Shown here: piece after piece, positions 53,166 through 61,946 of the stretch
Position numbering within the stretch: the stretch's first letter is position 1
Layout of the letters: each line of letters opens with the position of its first letter
Assembly (NCBI RefSeq): GCF_001586165.1
Contig: NZ_CP014608.1
Location: forward strand, 1,674,001-1,738,000
Source of the DNA: Obesumbacterium proteus
Lineage (GTDB): Bacteria > Pseudomonadota > Gammaproteobacteria > Enterobacterales > Enterobacteriaceae
DNA length: 64,000 nucleotides
Direction: 5' to 3'
Program-made: the position numbers and the translations under genes
Notes under the pieces: model-generated
What the model saw: the letters and a program-made list of their open reading frames with translations, nothing else
Told to the model about the DNA's origin: nothing
Database searches by the model: none

Positions 53166-54658
53166 AACGGAAGCAGTCCGCGTGGGCTGCGCCTTGTTCG
53201 TCCTTCCAGCGCCTGTTCAGGTGGCACAGCCGGATAACCTTGACCTAATAATGCTTGGCGAGTTTGTTCGGCGGCAATTTGCTTCTCTTTTTCTAACAAA
53301 TAACCTTCTAGGCTCACCAGATAACGGCGGATGTTTTCCACATACTGATAAGCCTCATGCCCGCGAGCATAGCCGTAGGTCAGGTTCTGGTTATATTTCT
53401 TCTGGCTTAACATTGGCAAACGCTGTTTCACATCGACCCAGCTATTCGGATTCCCACCCTGTTTTTGCGTCAGTTGGCGCACGTCTAACATGTGTCCGTA
53501 GCCCATGTTGTAAGCCGCTAACGCAAACCAGATTTTCTCATCCTCAGGGATGGTATCTGGCAGCTTGTCCATTAAGCGCTCAAGATAAAGTGCGCCACCC
53601 GCGATGCTTTGCTCGGGATCAAGACGATCTTTTACCCCTAACCCATCTGCCGTGGCGCGGGTAAGCATCATCAAGCCTCGGACGCCGGTAGGTGATGTAG
53701 CCTGAGGGTTCCAATGTGATTCTTGATAGGCAATGGCCGCCAGCAGTTTCCAATCGATTTTCTTAGCGTATTTTTAAAGATCTCGCTCAGATCGGGCAGC
53801 ACATTATCAATTGCGGCTAAGAATGTTTTGATATCGACATAATCAAATCCACCCACATGGCCCAAATATTTTTCTTCTAAGCGAGCCAGTGACCCGTCAT
53901 CCACGATATTGCTGAAATAATCCAAGACGGCGGCATACAGGCTGTCATCATCGTCGCGATTGAGATACCACATTACCGGCTCTTCATCGCTGATATCAAA
54001 AGCAACGGCTAACTGTGGGTGTATGCGCTGGAAAAGCGCCACGCTCACGGAGTCGGCGATGGTGTAGTCCAAAGTGCCTTTTACCACGCGTTGCATAAGA
54101 TCGGTTGAGGACAAATCGGTAGACGACTCCCAGGTCAGGTTGGGATATTTGGTCTGTTTGTATTGGCTTAGCGTGGTGACATGCGCAGAGCCTGACTGCA
54201 CGGCTAGAACGCCACTCAAATCTTTGAGCGATTTTGGCCGTGGTTTACCCTGACGATAAACCAACTGCTGTGATACTGAATAATAAGAAGGGCCGGTACG
54301 AAAACGGCTGAGGCGTTCGGTATTATAAAGCAGGCCTGCAGCAACCAGATCGCTTTTACCGCTGTCCAAATCATCAAATAATTCAGGCAATGTACCGCGC
54401 ACGCGAACTTTTAGCTTCACGCCCAGATAATCTGCAAAGCGTTTTGCTAGCTCATAATCAAGGCCGCTGATGTTCTTCCCATCGGTTTGATAGGTGAGGG
54501 GGGGAATTAATGGTGCTGACACGCAGCTCACCGCGGTCGAGAATCTGCTGTAGCTGGCTCTCATTTCCGCTACGCCACGGAATATTCGGCCATAGCGCAA
54601 GCGCCAGCAGGGCAGAGACGATACCGATAAGATAATAATTATATTTTATACGTTTCAA
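53162..54658 (-). CDS. mltF: Membrane-bound lytic transglycosylase MltF, interrupted by two frameshifts
   Basis: Cleaves peptidoglycan to 1,6-anhydro products. Order: N-terminal membrane anchor (YYLIGIVSALLALALWP), an ABC-type solute-binding regulatory domain, and a SLT catalytic domain with the Glu of AYQESHW. The first break is a C7 run near 54494-54500 (six C restores STINSPLTYQTDG). The second is an A5 run near 53772-53776 (six A restores IFKKYAKKIDWKLLAAIAYQ). Corrected length is about 498 aa. Both are homopolymers, so error is likely, though MltF is dispensable and real decay cannot be excluded. Confidence 0.85.
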
Positions 54659-54824
54659 ATAGTTATCTCATGAATGTGTATCGAATTGAGGTGCTGTGTT
54701 CGCAGGATAGTATATGGCTAAATCAACAGGAAGGCGGCATTTTGCGCAACAAAGCGTCAGCGCGCAACTCAAAAAGCACATAAAGTTGATCGGGCAGATA
54801 AATCGGTAATACGAAATAAAGGCT

Positions 54825-54863
54825 ACGCAAACGGTTTCGTATGGCGCAGAGATTCTCTATAAT
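54825..54863 (+). promoter_or_regulatory. purL promoter with PurR operator
   Basis: ACGCAAACGGTTTCGT (54825-54840) matches 14 of 16 positions of the PurR consensus palindrome. It overlaps the likely -35 (TTTCGT); TATAAT at 54858-54863 is the -10 with 17-base spacing. The layout predicts repression of purL by PurR with hypoxanthine or guanine, as in E. coli. Confidence 0.88.
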
Positions 54864-54956
54864 GGCCTCCGCTTTCCCCCTGTTTCGCCCACTGAGGCGG
54901 TTGTAGACAAGGTTTTTTTGACCTCTCACAGCCATCTCGAAGACGAGAGAACCTAG

Positions 54957-57900
54957 ATGACGGACTCATTTCCTATGGAAATCATGCGTGGCTCACCCGC
55001 TTTGTCGGCTTTTCGTGTTACCCAACTGCTGTCTGCTTGTCGGGACGCTAATCTTCCAGTCAACGATATCTACGCTGAATACGTGCATTTTGCCGATGTT
55101 AGCGCGCCTCTTTCTTCTGAGGAAAAGGCAACGCTTCAGCGTCTGTTGAAATATGGCCCTTCATTGGCTGAACACGAACCGAAAGGTCGCTTGCTGTTAG
55201 TGACGCCGCGTCCCGGTACTATTTCTCCGTGGTCGTCTAAAGCGACTGATATTGCCCATAACTGTAATCTTCCGCAGGTCATTCGTTTAGAGCGTGGTCT
55301 GGCTTACTATATAACCATAGACGCCACCGGCGCTGTTGATGCGCCACAGCTCAGTGATGCCCAATGGCAAAAACTGCAAGATCTGCTGCATGACCGCATG
55401 ATGGAACGCGTGTTCAGCGAGCTACAGGATGCGCAGAAGCTGTTTACGCACCAGTCTCCGGCGCCGGTACAAAGCGTGGATATGTTGGGCGAAGGCCGTG
55501 ACGCACTGGTTAATGCCAACGTTCGCTTAGGTCTGGCGTTGGCAGATGATGAAATTGACTACCTGCTAGAGTCCTTCACGCGCTTAGGGCGCAATCCTAA
55601 CGATATCGAACTCTACATGTTTGCTCAGGCAAACTCTGAGCACTGTCGCCACAAAATTTTTAATGCCGATTGGGTTATCGATGGGCAGGAACAGCCAAAG
55701 TCGCTGTTCAAAATGATTAAAAATACCTATGAGCAGACGCCTGACTATGTTTTGTCTGCTTATAAAGATAACGCCGCCGTTATGGAAGGCTCGTCGGTTG
55801 GCCGTTTCTTTGCGAATCCAGAATCGGGTGTGTATGACTTCCATCAGGAAGAAACGCACATCTTGATGAAGGTGGAAACTCACAACCATCCAACCGCGAT
55901 TTCTCCATGGCCGGGCGCAGCAACGGGCTCCGGCGGTGAAATCCGTGACGAAGGAGCAACCGGTCGAGGTTCGAAACCTAAAGCTGGGCTGGTCGGCTTC
56001 TCCGTTTCCAACCTGCGAATTCCGGGCTTTGAACAGCCGTGGGAACAGGATTTTGGTAAGCCAGACCGCATCGTCAATGCGCTGAGCATTATGACGGAAG
56101 GGCCGCTGGGCGGCGCTGCGTTTAACAATGAATTTGGTCGTCCAGCACTGCTGGGGTATTTCCGCACCTATGAAGAGCAGGTGAAGAGCCACAACGGCGT
56201 TGAGCTACGTGGCTACCACAAACCGATTATGCTGGCGGGCGGTATTGGTAATATCCGTGCAGACCACGTGCAAAAAGGCGAGATCACCGTAGGTGCCAAG
56301 CTTATTGTGCTGGGTGGACCGGCTATGAATATCGGCCTAGGTGGCGGGGCCGCATCTTCGATGGCTTCAGGTCAGTCTGATGCCGATCTGGATTTCGCTT
56401 CGGTACAGCGCGACAACCCAGAAATGGAGCGTCGTTGCCAAGAAGTGATCGACAGCTGCTGGCAGTTGGGTGATGAGAACCCGATTCAGTTTATTCACGA
56501 CGTTGGCGCGGGTGGACTGTCTAACGCGATGCCTGAACTGGTGAGCGATGGTGGTCGCGGCGGTCGTTTCGAACTGCGTGACATTCTCAACGATGAGCCG
56601 GGAATGAGCCCGCTGGAAGTTTGGTGTAACGAGTCGCAGGAACGCTATGTGATGTCCGTGGCACCAGAGAAACTGGCACAGTTTGACGCGATTTGCCGCC
56701 GCGAGCGTGCGCCTTACGCCGTTATCGGTGAAGCGACAGAAGAACTGCATTTAACGCTGAATGACCGTCACTTCGACAATCAGCCCATCGATATGCCGCT
56801 GGACGTATTGCTAGGTAAAACGCCAAAAATGACGCGCGATGTCACCACGCTCAAGGCGCTGGGCGATTCGCTGAACCGTGGCACTATCAGCATTGCTGAC
56901 GCGGTAAAACGCGTGATGCATCTTCCAGCCGTGGCGGAAAAAACGTTCCTGATCACCATCGGTGACCGTAGCGTTACCGGCATGGTGGCGCGCGATCAGA
57001 TGGTTGGCCCTTGGCAAATCCCGGTTGCCGACTGCGCGGTGACCACGGCCAGTTTAGATAGCTATTATGGTGAAGCTATGTCGCTGGGCGAGCGTGCTCC
57101 GGTGGCGTTGCTCGACTTCGCCGCCTCGGCACGCTTGGCCGTGGGTGAAGCGCTGACCAACTTAGCCTGCACTCAGGTGGGTGAACTTAAACGCGTTAAG
57201 CTTTCGGCTAACTGGATGTCTGCGGCCGGTCACCCGGGCGAAGATGCTGGCTTATATGAAGCGGTGAAAGCCGTGGGCGAAGAGCTGTGTCCGGCGCTGG
57301 GGCTGACCATTCCAGTGGGTAAAGACTCGATGTCGATGAAAACGCGTTGGCAGGAAGGTAATCAACCGCGTGAAATGACGTCGCCATTGTCGCTGGTAAT
57401 CACCGCGTTTGCTCGTGTGGAAGACGTTCGTCGCACCGTGACACCTCAGCTACATGTCGATCAGGGCGAAAATACGCTGTTGCTGATCGATCTGGGCGAA
57501 GGGCATAACGCCTTAGGCGCAACGGCATTAGCACAGGTTTACCGCCAACTGGGAGATAAACCTGCTGATGTTCGTAATACGCCGAAGCTGGCGGGCTTCT
57601 TTAACGCCATGCAGGCGCTGGTGGCGGAAGGCAAACTGCTGGCCTACCACGACCGTTCTGACGGCGGCCTGTTGGTAACGCTGGCTGAGATGGCGTTTGC
57701 GGGCCATTGTGCCTTGGATATTGATATCAGTACGCTGGGGCAAGATCACCTAGCTGCGCTGTTCAATGAAGAGCTTGGCGCCGTGATTCAGGTACGTAAC
57801 GCCGATCTGGACGTGGTGAAAGCCGTATTGGCAGATCAAGGCATTGCCGATATCACGCACCAGATTGGTCATGCTTCTAGCGGAAACCACATTGCGATTC

Positions 57901-58889
57901 AGTCTCATGGCAAAGAGGTTTACCACGAACAGCGCTCGACGCTGCGTTTGTGGTGGGCTGAAACCACGTGGCAGATGCAGCGCCTGCGCGATAACCCTGA
58001 GTGTGCCGATCAAGAACATCAGGCCAAACAGGTTGAATCCGATCCGGGTCTGAATGTGAAACTCACCTTCAATCCTCAGGATGATATTGCAGCACCTTAC
58101 ATTGCTACAGGTAGCCGACCTAAACTGGCGGTGCTGCGTGAGCAGGGTGTGAACTCTCACGTAGAAATGGCTGCCGCCTTCCATCGTGCGGGGTTCGAAG
58201 CGGTGGATGTTCATATGAGCGACATTCTGGCTGGGCGTATTACGCTTGATGAATTCCATACGCTTGTCGCCTGTGGGGGCTTCTCGTATGGCGACGTGTT
58301 GGGGGCCGGTGAGGGCTGGGCGAAGTCTATTCTGTTCAACGAGCGTGCTCGCGATCAGTTTGAGTCCTTCTTCCACCGTCCACAAACCTTGGCACTGGGC
58401 GTGTGTAACGGCTGCCAGATGATGTCTAACCTGCGTGAGCTGATCCCCGGCGCTGAACTTTGGCCGCGCTTTGTGCGCAATACGTCTGAGCGTTTCGAAG
58501 CTCGCTTTAGTCTGGTTGAAGTGGCGAGCAGCCCTTCTCTGCTGTTGCAGGGCATGGAGGGCTCGCGTATGCCGATTGCGGTATCACATGGCGAAGGGCA
58601 TGTTGAAGTGCGTGACGATGCGCATTTGGCCGCGATTGAGCACCATGGTCTGGTGGCGCTGCGCTTTGTCGATAACTTCGGTAAAGTGACAGAAACCTAT
58701 CCGGCTAACCCGAACGGCTCTGTGAACGGTATTACCGCACTGACCAGTTCAAACGGTCGCGCCACCGTGATGATGCCTCATCCAGAGCGCGTGTTCCGCA
58801 CGGTTAGCAACTCTTGGCATCCAGCCGAGTGGGGTGAAGACAGCCCGTGGATGCGCATGTTCCGTAATGCGCGTAAGCAGTTGGGATAG
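54957..58889 (+). CDS. purL: Phosphoribosylformylglycinamidine synthase PurL
   Basis: Large single-chain FGAM synthetase of purine synthesis (FGAR, Gln, ATP to FGAM). About 1310 aa: an N-terminal PurS-like domain, tandem PurM-like ATP-binding halves (with EEThILMKVETHNHPTAISP-type motifs near residue 300) and a C-terminal class-I glutaminase with nucleophile C1150 (LGVCNGCQMM) and the SHGEGHVE segment. The ATG at 54957 has GAGAG six bases upstream; the ATG at 54975 gives the E. coli-like start MEIMRGSPALSAFR and is an alternative. Confidence 0.95.
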   Translation: MTDSFPMEIMRGSPALSAFRVTQLLSACRDANLPVNDIYAEYVHFADVSAPLSSEEKATLQRLLKYGPSLAEHEPKGRLLLVTPRPGTISPWSSKATDIAHNCNLPQVIRLERGLAYYITIDATGAVDAPQLSDAQWQKLQDLLHDRMMERVFSELQDAQKLFTHQSPAPVQSVDMLGEGRDALVNANVRLGLALADDEIDYLLESFTRLGRNPNDIELYMFAQANSEHCRHKIFNADWVIDGQEQPKSLFKMIKNTYEQTPDYVLSAYKDNAAVMEGSSVGRFFANPESGVYDFHQEETHILMKVETHNHPTAISPWPGAATGSGGEIRDEGATGRGSKPKAGLVGFSVSNLRIPGFEQPWEQDFGKPDRIVNALSIMTEGPLGGAAFNNEFGRPALLGYFRTYEEQVKSHNGVELRGYHKPIMLAGGIGNIRADHVQKGEITVGAKLIVLGGPAMNIGLGGGAASSMASGQSDADLDFASVQRDNPEMERRCQEVIDSCWQLGDENPIQFIHDVGAGGLSNAMPELVSDGGRGGRFELRDILNDEPGMSPLEVWCNESQERYVMSVAPEKLAQFDAICRRERAPYAVIGEATEELHLTLNDRHFDNQPIDMPLDVLLGKTPKMTRDVTTLKALGDSLNRGTISIADAVKRVMHLPAVAEKTFLITIGDRSVTGMVARDQMVGPWQIPVADCAVTTASLDSYYGEAMSLGERAPVALLDFAASARLAVGEALTNLACTQVGELKRVKLSANWMSAAGHPGEDAGLYEAVKAVGEELCPALGLTIPVGKDSMSMKTRWQEGNQPREMTSPLSLVITAFARVEDVRRTVTPQLHVDQGENTLLLIDLGEGHNALGATALAQVYRQLGDKPADVRNTPKLAGFFNAMQALVAEGKLLAYHDRSDGGLLVTLAEMAFAGHCALDIDISTLGQDHLAALFNEELGAVIQVRNADLDVVKAVLADQGIADITHQIGHASSGNHIAIQSHGKEVYHEQRSTLRLWWAETTWQMQRLRDNPECADQEHQAKQVESDPGLNVKLTFNPQDDIAAPYIATGSRPKLAVLREQGVNSHVEMAAAFHRAGFEAVDVHMSDILAGRITLDEFHTLVACGGFSYGDVLGAGEGWAKSILFNERARDQFESFFHRPQTLALGVCNGCQMMSNLRELIPGAELWPRFVRNTSERFEARFSLVEVASSPSLLLQGMEGSRMPIAVSHGEGHVEVRDDAHLAAIEHHGLVALRFVDNFGKVTETYPANPNGSVNGITALTSSNGRATVMMPHPERVFRTVSNSWHPAEWGEDSPWMRMFRNARKQLG

Positions 58890-58936
58890 TTAATCTGACT
58901 TAACCTCTTTCTTTTAAAGGGAGGAGGTTATTGAGG

Positions 58937-58963
58937 AAGGCGGCCAATGGCCGCCTTTTTTCA
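58937..58963 (+). terminator. purL terminator
   Basis: AAGGCGGCC/GGCCGCCTT stem with a three-base loop followed by a T run. Confidence 0.92.
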
Positions 58964-59022
58964 TTTTTAGCAATAGGCTAACATTCCGTTGTCGCAAAAA
59001 GACAACAAACCACCATTAGCGC

Positions 59023-59040
59023 TGTCGCTAATAGGTGACA
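59023..59040 (+). promoter_or_regulatory. GlrR activator site 1 (TGTC-N10-GACA)
   Basis: Exact TGTC-N10-GACA, the known GlrR (QseF) recognition pattern, about 218-235 bases upstream of the inferred glmY start. A further TGTC-N7-GACA at 58990-59004 has non-standard spacing. Confidence 0.8.
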
Positions 59041-59085
59041 TGTAACACATTGATTTATATAAGCGGCATCGCTGTTGCGTATGGC

Positions 59086-59103
59086 TGTCTACTTTTAGCG
59101 ACG
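59086..59103 (+). promoter_or_regulatory. GlrR activator site 2 (TGTC-N10-GACG)
   Basis: TGTC, ten bases, GACG: one mismatch from the GlrR pattern, about 155-172 bases upstream of the glmY start. The distance suits a sigma-54 enhancer. Confidence 0.65.
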
Positions 59104-59229
59104 CATTGATGGAAAAAGAAGCAGGTTTATGCCGTTTGCTATCATCTAAAGTGATGTTTATTTGATGTAGGTATGAGGTTTTTATTTTAAGCTGTTTTAA
59201 TTCAGTGTCTTATGCTTTAACTTTCAATG

Positions 59230-59246
59230 TTGGCACGGCTTGTGCA
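59230..59246 (+). promoter_or_regulatory. Sigma-54 promoter of glmY
   Basis: TTGGCACGGCTTGTGCA has the -24 GG (59232-59233) and -12 GC (59244-59245) with the required ten bases between. It predicts a start about 12 bases after the GC, which agrees with the GlmY 5' end at 59258. Confidence 0.85.
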
Positions 59247-59257
59247 TTATCAATATC

Positions 59258-59430
59258 AGTTGCTCATTCACTCTTTTATGTCAGCGACCGCAATAGCGAG
59301 TCAGGCTACATAAGCCATCGAATGACGCCAAAGTAAGGTGCCTACCGTCCAATTATCGATAACAGTCGCTTATGCGCTTTATCAAACTCAGGGCGACACG
59401 TTGAGTGAGGCACCACCTATTTAATGTCCG
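59258..59430 (+). ncRNA. glmY: GlmY small RNA (controls glucosamine-6-phosphate synthase)
   Basis: Homologue of GlmY, which protects GlmZ from RapZ/RNase E processing and so raises glmS expression. The 5' end AGTTGCTCATTCAC, the TTATGT...ACATAA first stem and the GAATGACGCC, TCGCTTATGCG and CGTTGAGTGAGGCACC blocks match the GlmY/GlmZ family. Location between purL and glrK is the conserved glmY site. The 3' end is uncertain: no terminator lies within 200 nt, and the next U-tailed hairpin is at 59571. Confidence 0.88.
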
Positions 59431-59570
59431 ACTGTGATGATTGGTTCATCAGCCTGGGACATAAAATGAATGACATTCGTCTTATCCGCCGTTGTACGGC
59501 ACCGATGATGGCTCGACCTCATCAAACTGAAGACGAGAATTGCATTAGCGATATCATTCACATAACAGAG

Positions 59571-59605
59571 CCCGAAGCCAGCTATCTGACTTCGGGTTTT
59601 TGTTT
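59571..59605 (+). terminator. Terminator between glmY and glrK
   Basis: CCCGAAG/CTTCGGG stem with a 12-base loop followed by TTTTTGTTT. It would end a primary glmY transcript of about 350 nt, or a separate small transcript from 59430-59570. Confidence 0.8.
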
Positions 59606-59674
59606 ATCTGCGATCTGAAAATTGCTCCCCTCGCCGGACTCAGTTAGCATCTGAGCAAACCTTTGGGTAATGAG

Positions 59675-61111
59675 ATGATTTCCTTGAAGAGATGGCGTTT
59701 ATTTCCTCGCTCCCTGCGTCAGCTGGTTCTGCTGGCGTTCTTATTAGTCCTGCTTCCTTTGCTGGTGCTGGCGTATCAAGCCTATCAGGGGCTCAATAAT
59801 TTGAGCTCGCAGGCTGCGGATATCAACCGCACCACGCTTTCTGACGCCCGCCGCAGCGAGGCGATGGCGAGCCTTGCGGTAGAGATGGAGCGCAGCTACA
59901 GGCAGTTTTGCGTTTTAGGCGATGAGTCGCTCTCTAAGCTGTATCAAAAACAGCGCGGCCAATATTCCCAAATGCTGGAGCGGCAGGCTTCTGTACTTCC
60001 CGATCCGCGTTACTACCAAAAATTGAATGGGCTGATTGACCAACTGGCGGTGTTTAACTGCCAAAATAATGCCCCGGTGACGCAGGCATCGGCTTTATTG
60101 GCCGGTTTCTCCGTGGCGAACGGGCAGATGGTTCAAGCCACTCGAGACGTGATTTTTACCCGGGGACAGCAACTTCAGCAGGCGATTGCCGAGCGTGGCC
60201 AGTTCTTTGGCTGGCAGTCACTGGTGCTGTTTTTAGTTAGCGTGCTGCTGGTGTTCCTGTTTACACGCATGATCATCGGGCCGGTGAAAGGAGTTGAACG
60301 TATGATCAACCGGCTAGGCGAAGGAAAAAGCGTCGGTAATATGGTGGCATTTCGCGGGCCGCGTGAGATTCGTTCGCTGGCTCAGCGGATCGTCTGGTTA
60401 AGCGAGCGCCTATCATGGCTGGAGTCGCAACGGCATGAGTTCCTGCGCCATATTTCGCATGAGTTAAAGACGCCGCTTGCTAGCATGCGTGAAGGCACTG
60501 AACTGCTGGCAGATGAGGTTGCGGGGCCGTTGACGCAGGATCAAAAAGAGGTGGTGGGCATTCTCGATTCCAGCAGCCGTCACCTTCAGCAGCTTATTGA
60601 ACAGCTCTTGGATTACAACCGCAAATTGGCCGATGCGCCGATGGAAAAAGAGAATGTACATTTGGGTGAGATGATCGAGCTGGTGGTTTCTGCTCATAGC
60701 TTGCCCGCGCGTGCCAAATCTATTCGTACACTTACTGAGCTAGACGTTGACCTTTGCTGGGCAGAACCTACGCTATTAGAACGCGTTATTGATAATCTCT
60801 ATTCCAATGCGGTGCACTACGGGGCGGAATCCGGTAACATCTGGATCCGCAGTCGTTTGGCTGGAGATAAAATACAGATCGACGTGGCAAACACCGGGGC
60901 GGGTATCCCGCGCGCGGAACAGGCCATGATCTTCGAGCCTTTTTATCAGGGAAGTCTTCAACGTAAAGGCGCTGTCAAAGGAAGTGGTTTAGGGCTGAGT
61001 ATCGCCCGTGATTGCATCCGCCGTATGCAGGGCGATTTACATCTGGTGGCCGTAGACGGAGCCGACGTCTGTTTTCGCATTGAATTACCATTAACCGCAG
61101 AGATCTCATAA
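59675..61111 (+). CDS. glrK: Sensor histidine kinase GlrK (QseE)
   Basis: Sensor of the GlrK/GlrR system. 478 aa: two membrane helices (about 15-35 and 185-205) flanking a periplasmic domain, HAMP-like linker, phospho-acceptor H262 in ISHELKTPLASMREG, and a HATPase domain with NLYSNAVHYG and GSGLGLSIA. The ATG at 59675 gives the family start; a TTG four codons upstream is in frame. First gene of glrK-qseG-glrR. Confidence 0.95.
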   Translation: MISLKRWRLFPRSLRQLVLLAFLLVLLPLLVLAYQAYQGLNNLSSQAADINRTTLSDARRSEAMASLAVEMERSYRQFCVLGDESLSKLYQKQRGQYSQMLERQASVLPDPRYYQKLNGLIDQLAVFNCQNNAPVTQASALLAGFSVANGQMVQATRDVIFTRGQQLQQAIAERGQFFGWQSLVLFLVSVLLVFLFTRMIIGPVKGVERMINRLGEGKSVGNMVAFRGPREIRSLAQRIVWLSERLSWLESQRHEFLRHISHELKTPLASMREGTELLADEVAGPLTQDQKEVVGILDSSSRHLQQLIEQLLDYNRKLADAPMEKENVHLGEMIELVVSAHSLPARAKSIRTLTELDVDLCWAEPTLLERVIDNLYSNAVHYGAESGNIWIRSRLAGDKIQIDVANTGAGIPRAEQAMIFEPFYQGSLQRKGAVKGSGLGLSIARDCIRRMQGDLHLVAVDGADVCFRIELPLTAEIS

Positions 61112-61114
61112 CTA

Positions 61115-61933
61115 ATGAATAAGTGGTCTGTTCGCGCCCTATTCAACGAACATCTGTTTGACGCTGACGGCGCATGCCGTAAGGCGTCTGCTTTGCGTCC
61201 ATTAAGCCTTTTGGGCGCTGTGTTGTTGGTTCCTTTCTTATTGACCGGATGCGCCAAGAACGGTGCGGGAAATCCCGTCGCTCATGCCGTACAGGCAATA
61301 ATTCCTGATAGCAAAGTGGTTGATTACCAAACGGCGTCCTGTGACACCATCTGGCTCAACGACGACAAAGACGCCGTCGATAATGGGCTTTATTGGCTGC
61401 GTGCGATGGACTGCGCCGATCGCCTCAGCGGTCAAGATGCGCGTCTACAAGCGCGCTCGCTGGGCAGCGAGAACTGGCAGCGTGTGTTTAAACAAAGCTT
61501 ACTGGTTGGCAGCGCTGAACCTACGGTTGCCGAACGTCGGCAGATTATCGACCGCTTAAACAGCTATCGTTCTGAATTCCCTGCATCGGTTCGTCCGCTT
61601 ATTCAAATTTGGCGCGAAAAACAGATGCTGACGATTAATTTGTTTGATGAAAAAGCGCGCTATCAAAAGCTCCAAGCCAGCAGTGATTCTCAGCTAGATG
61701 CCCTGCGGGAAACACAAGGGCGTCTGCAGTTCCAGCTGGATGACACCACGCGCAAGCTTGAAAATTTAACCGATATTGAGCGCCAGCTATCGTCACGCAA
61801 ACAGATATCCGGTGAAATGCCCGATCCTGCCGCAAAAGACGATACACCTGACGCGGGAAAAACTGATAACAAAGCTCCGGCAGATACCACCGCTAAGCCC
61901 GTGACTGAACCAGAAAAAACGGAAGCCCATTAA
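61115..61933 (+). CDS. qseG: Outer-membrane lipoprotein QseG (GlrG)
   Basis: Lipoprotein that interacts with the GlrK sensor. 272 aa from the ATG at 61115, with lipobox FLLTGC (Cys46). The 45-residue pre-sequence is long. An in-frame TTG at 61193, eight bases after AAGG, would give a compact 19-residue lipoprotein signal and may be the true start. The family core LYWLRAMDCADRL and the coiled coil ending TTRKLENLTDIERQLS are conserved; the C-terminal tail is Asp/Lys/Pro-rich. Confidence 0.92.
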   Translation: MNKWSVRALFNEHLFDADGACRKASALRPLSLLGAVLLVPFLLTGCAKNGAGNPVAHAVQAIIPDSKVVDYQTASCDTIWLNDDKDAVDNGLYWLRAMDCADRLSGQDARLQARSLGSENWQRVFKQSLLVGSAEPTVAERRQIIDRLNSYRSEFPASVRPLIQIWREKQMLTINLFDEKARYQKLQASSDSQLDALRETQGRLQFQLDDTTRKLENLTDIERQLSSRKQISGEMPDPAAKDDTPDAGKTDNKAPADTTAKPVTEPEKTEAH

Positions 61934-61946
61934 GGAGCAACACCGC

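Noticed and set aside
54723..54935. 70-codon minus-strand frame upstream of purL
   Set aside because: Overlaps the PurR operator and purL -10 and looks like a chance frame in the promoter region.
59424..59618. 64-codon plus-strand reading frame downstream of GlmY
   Set aside because: It spans the U-tailed terminator at 59571-59605, shows no family resemblance and lacks a clear ribosome site.
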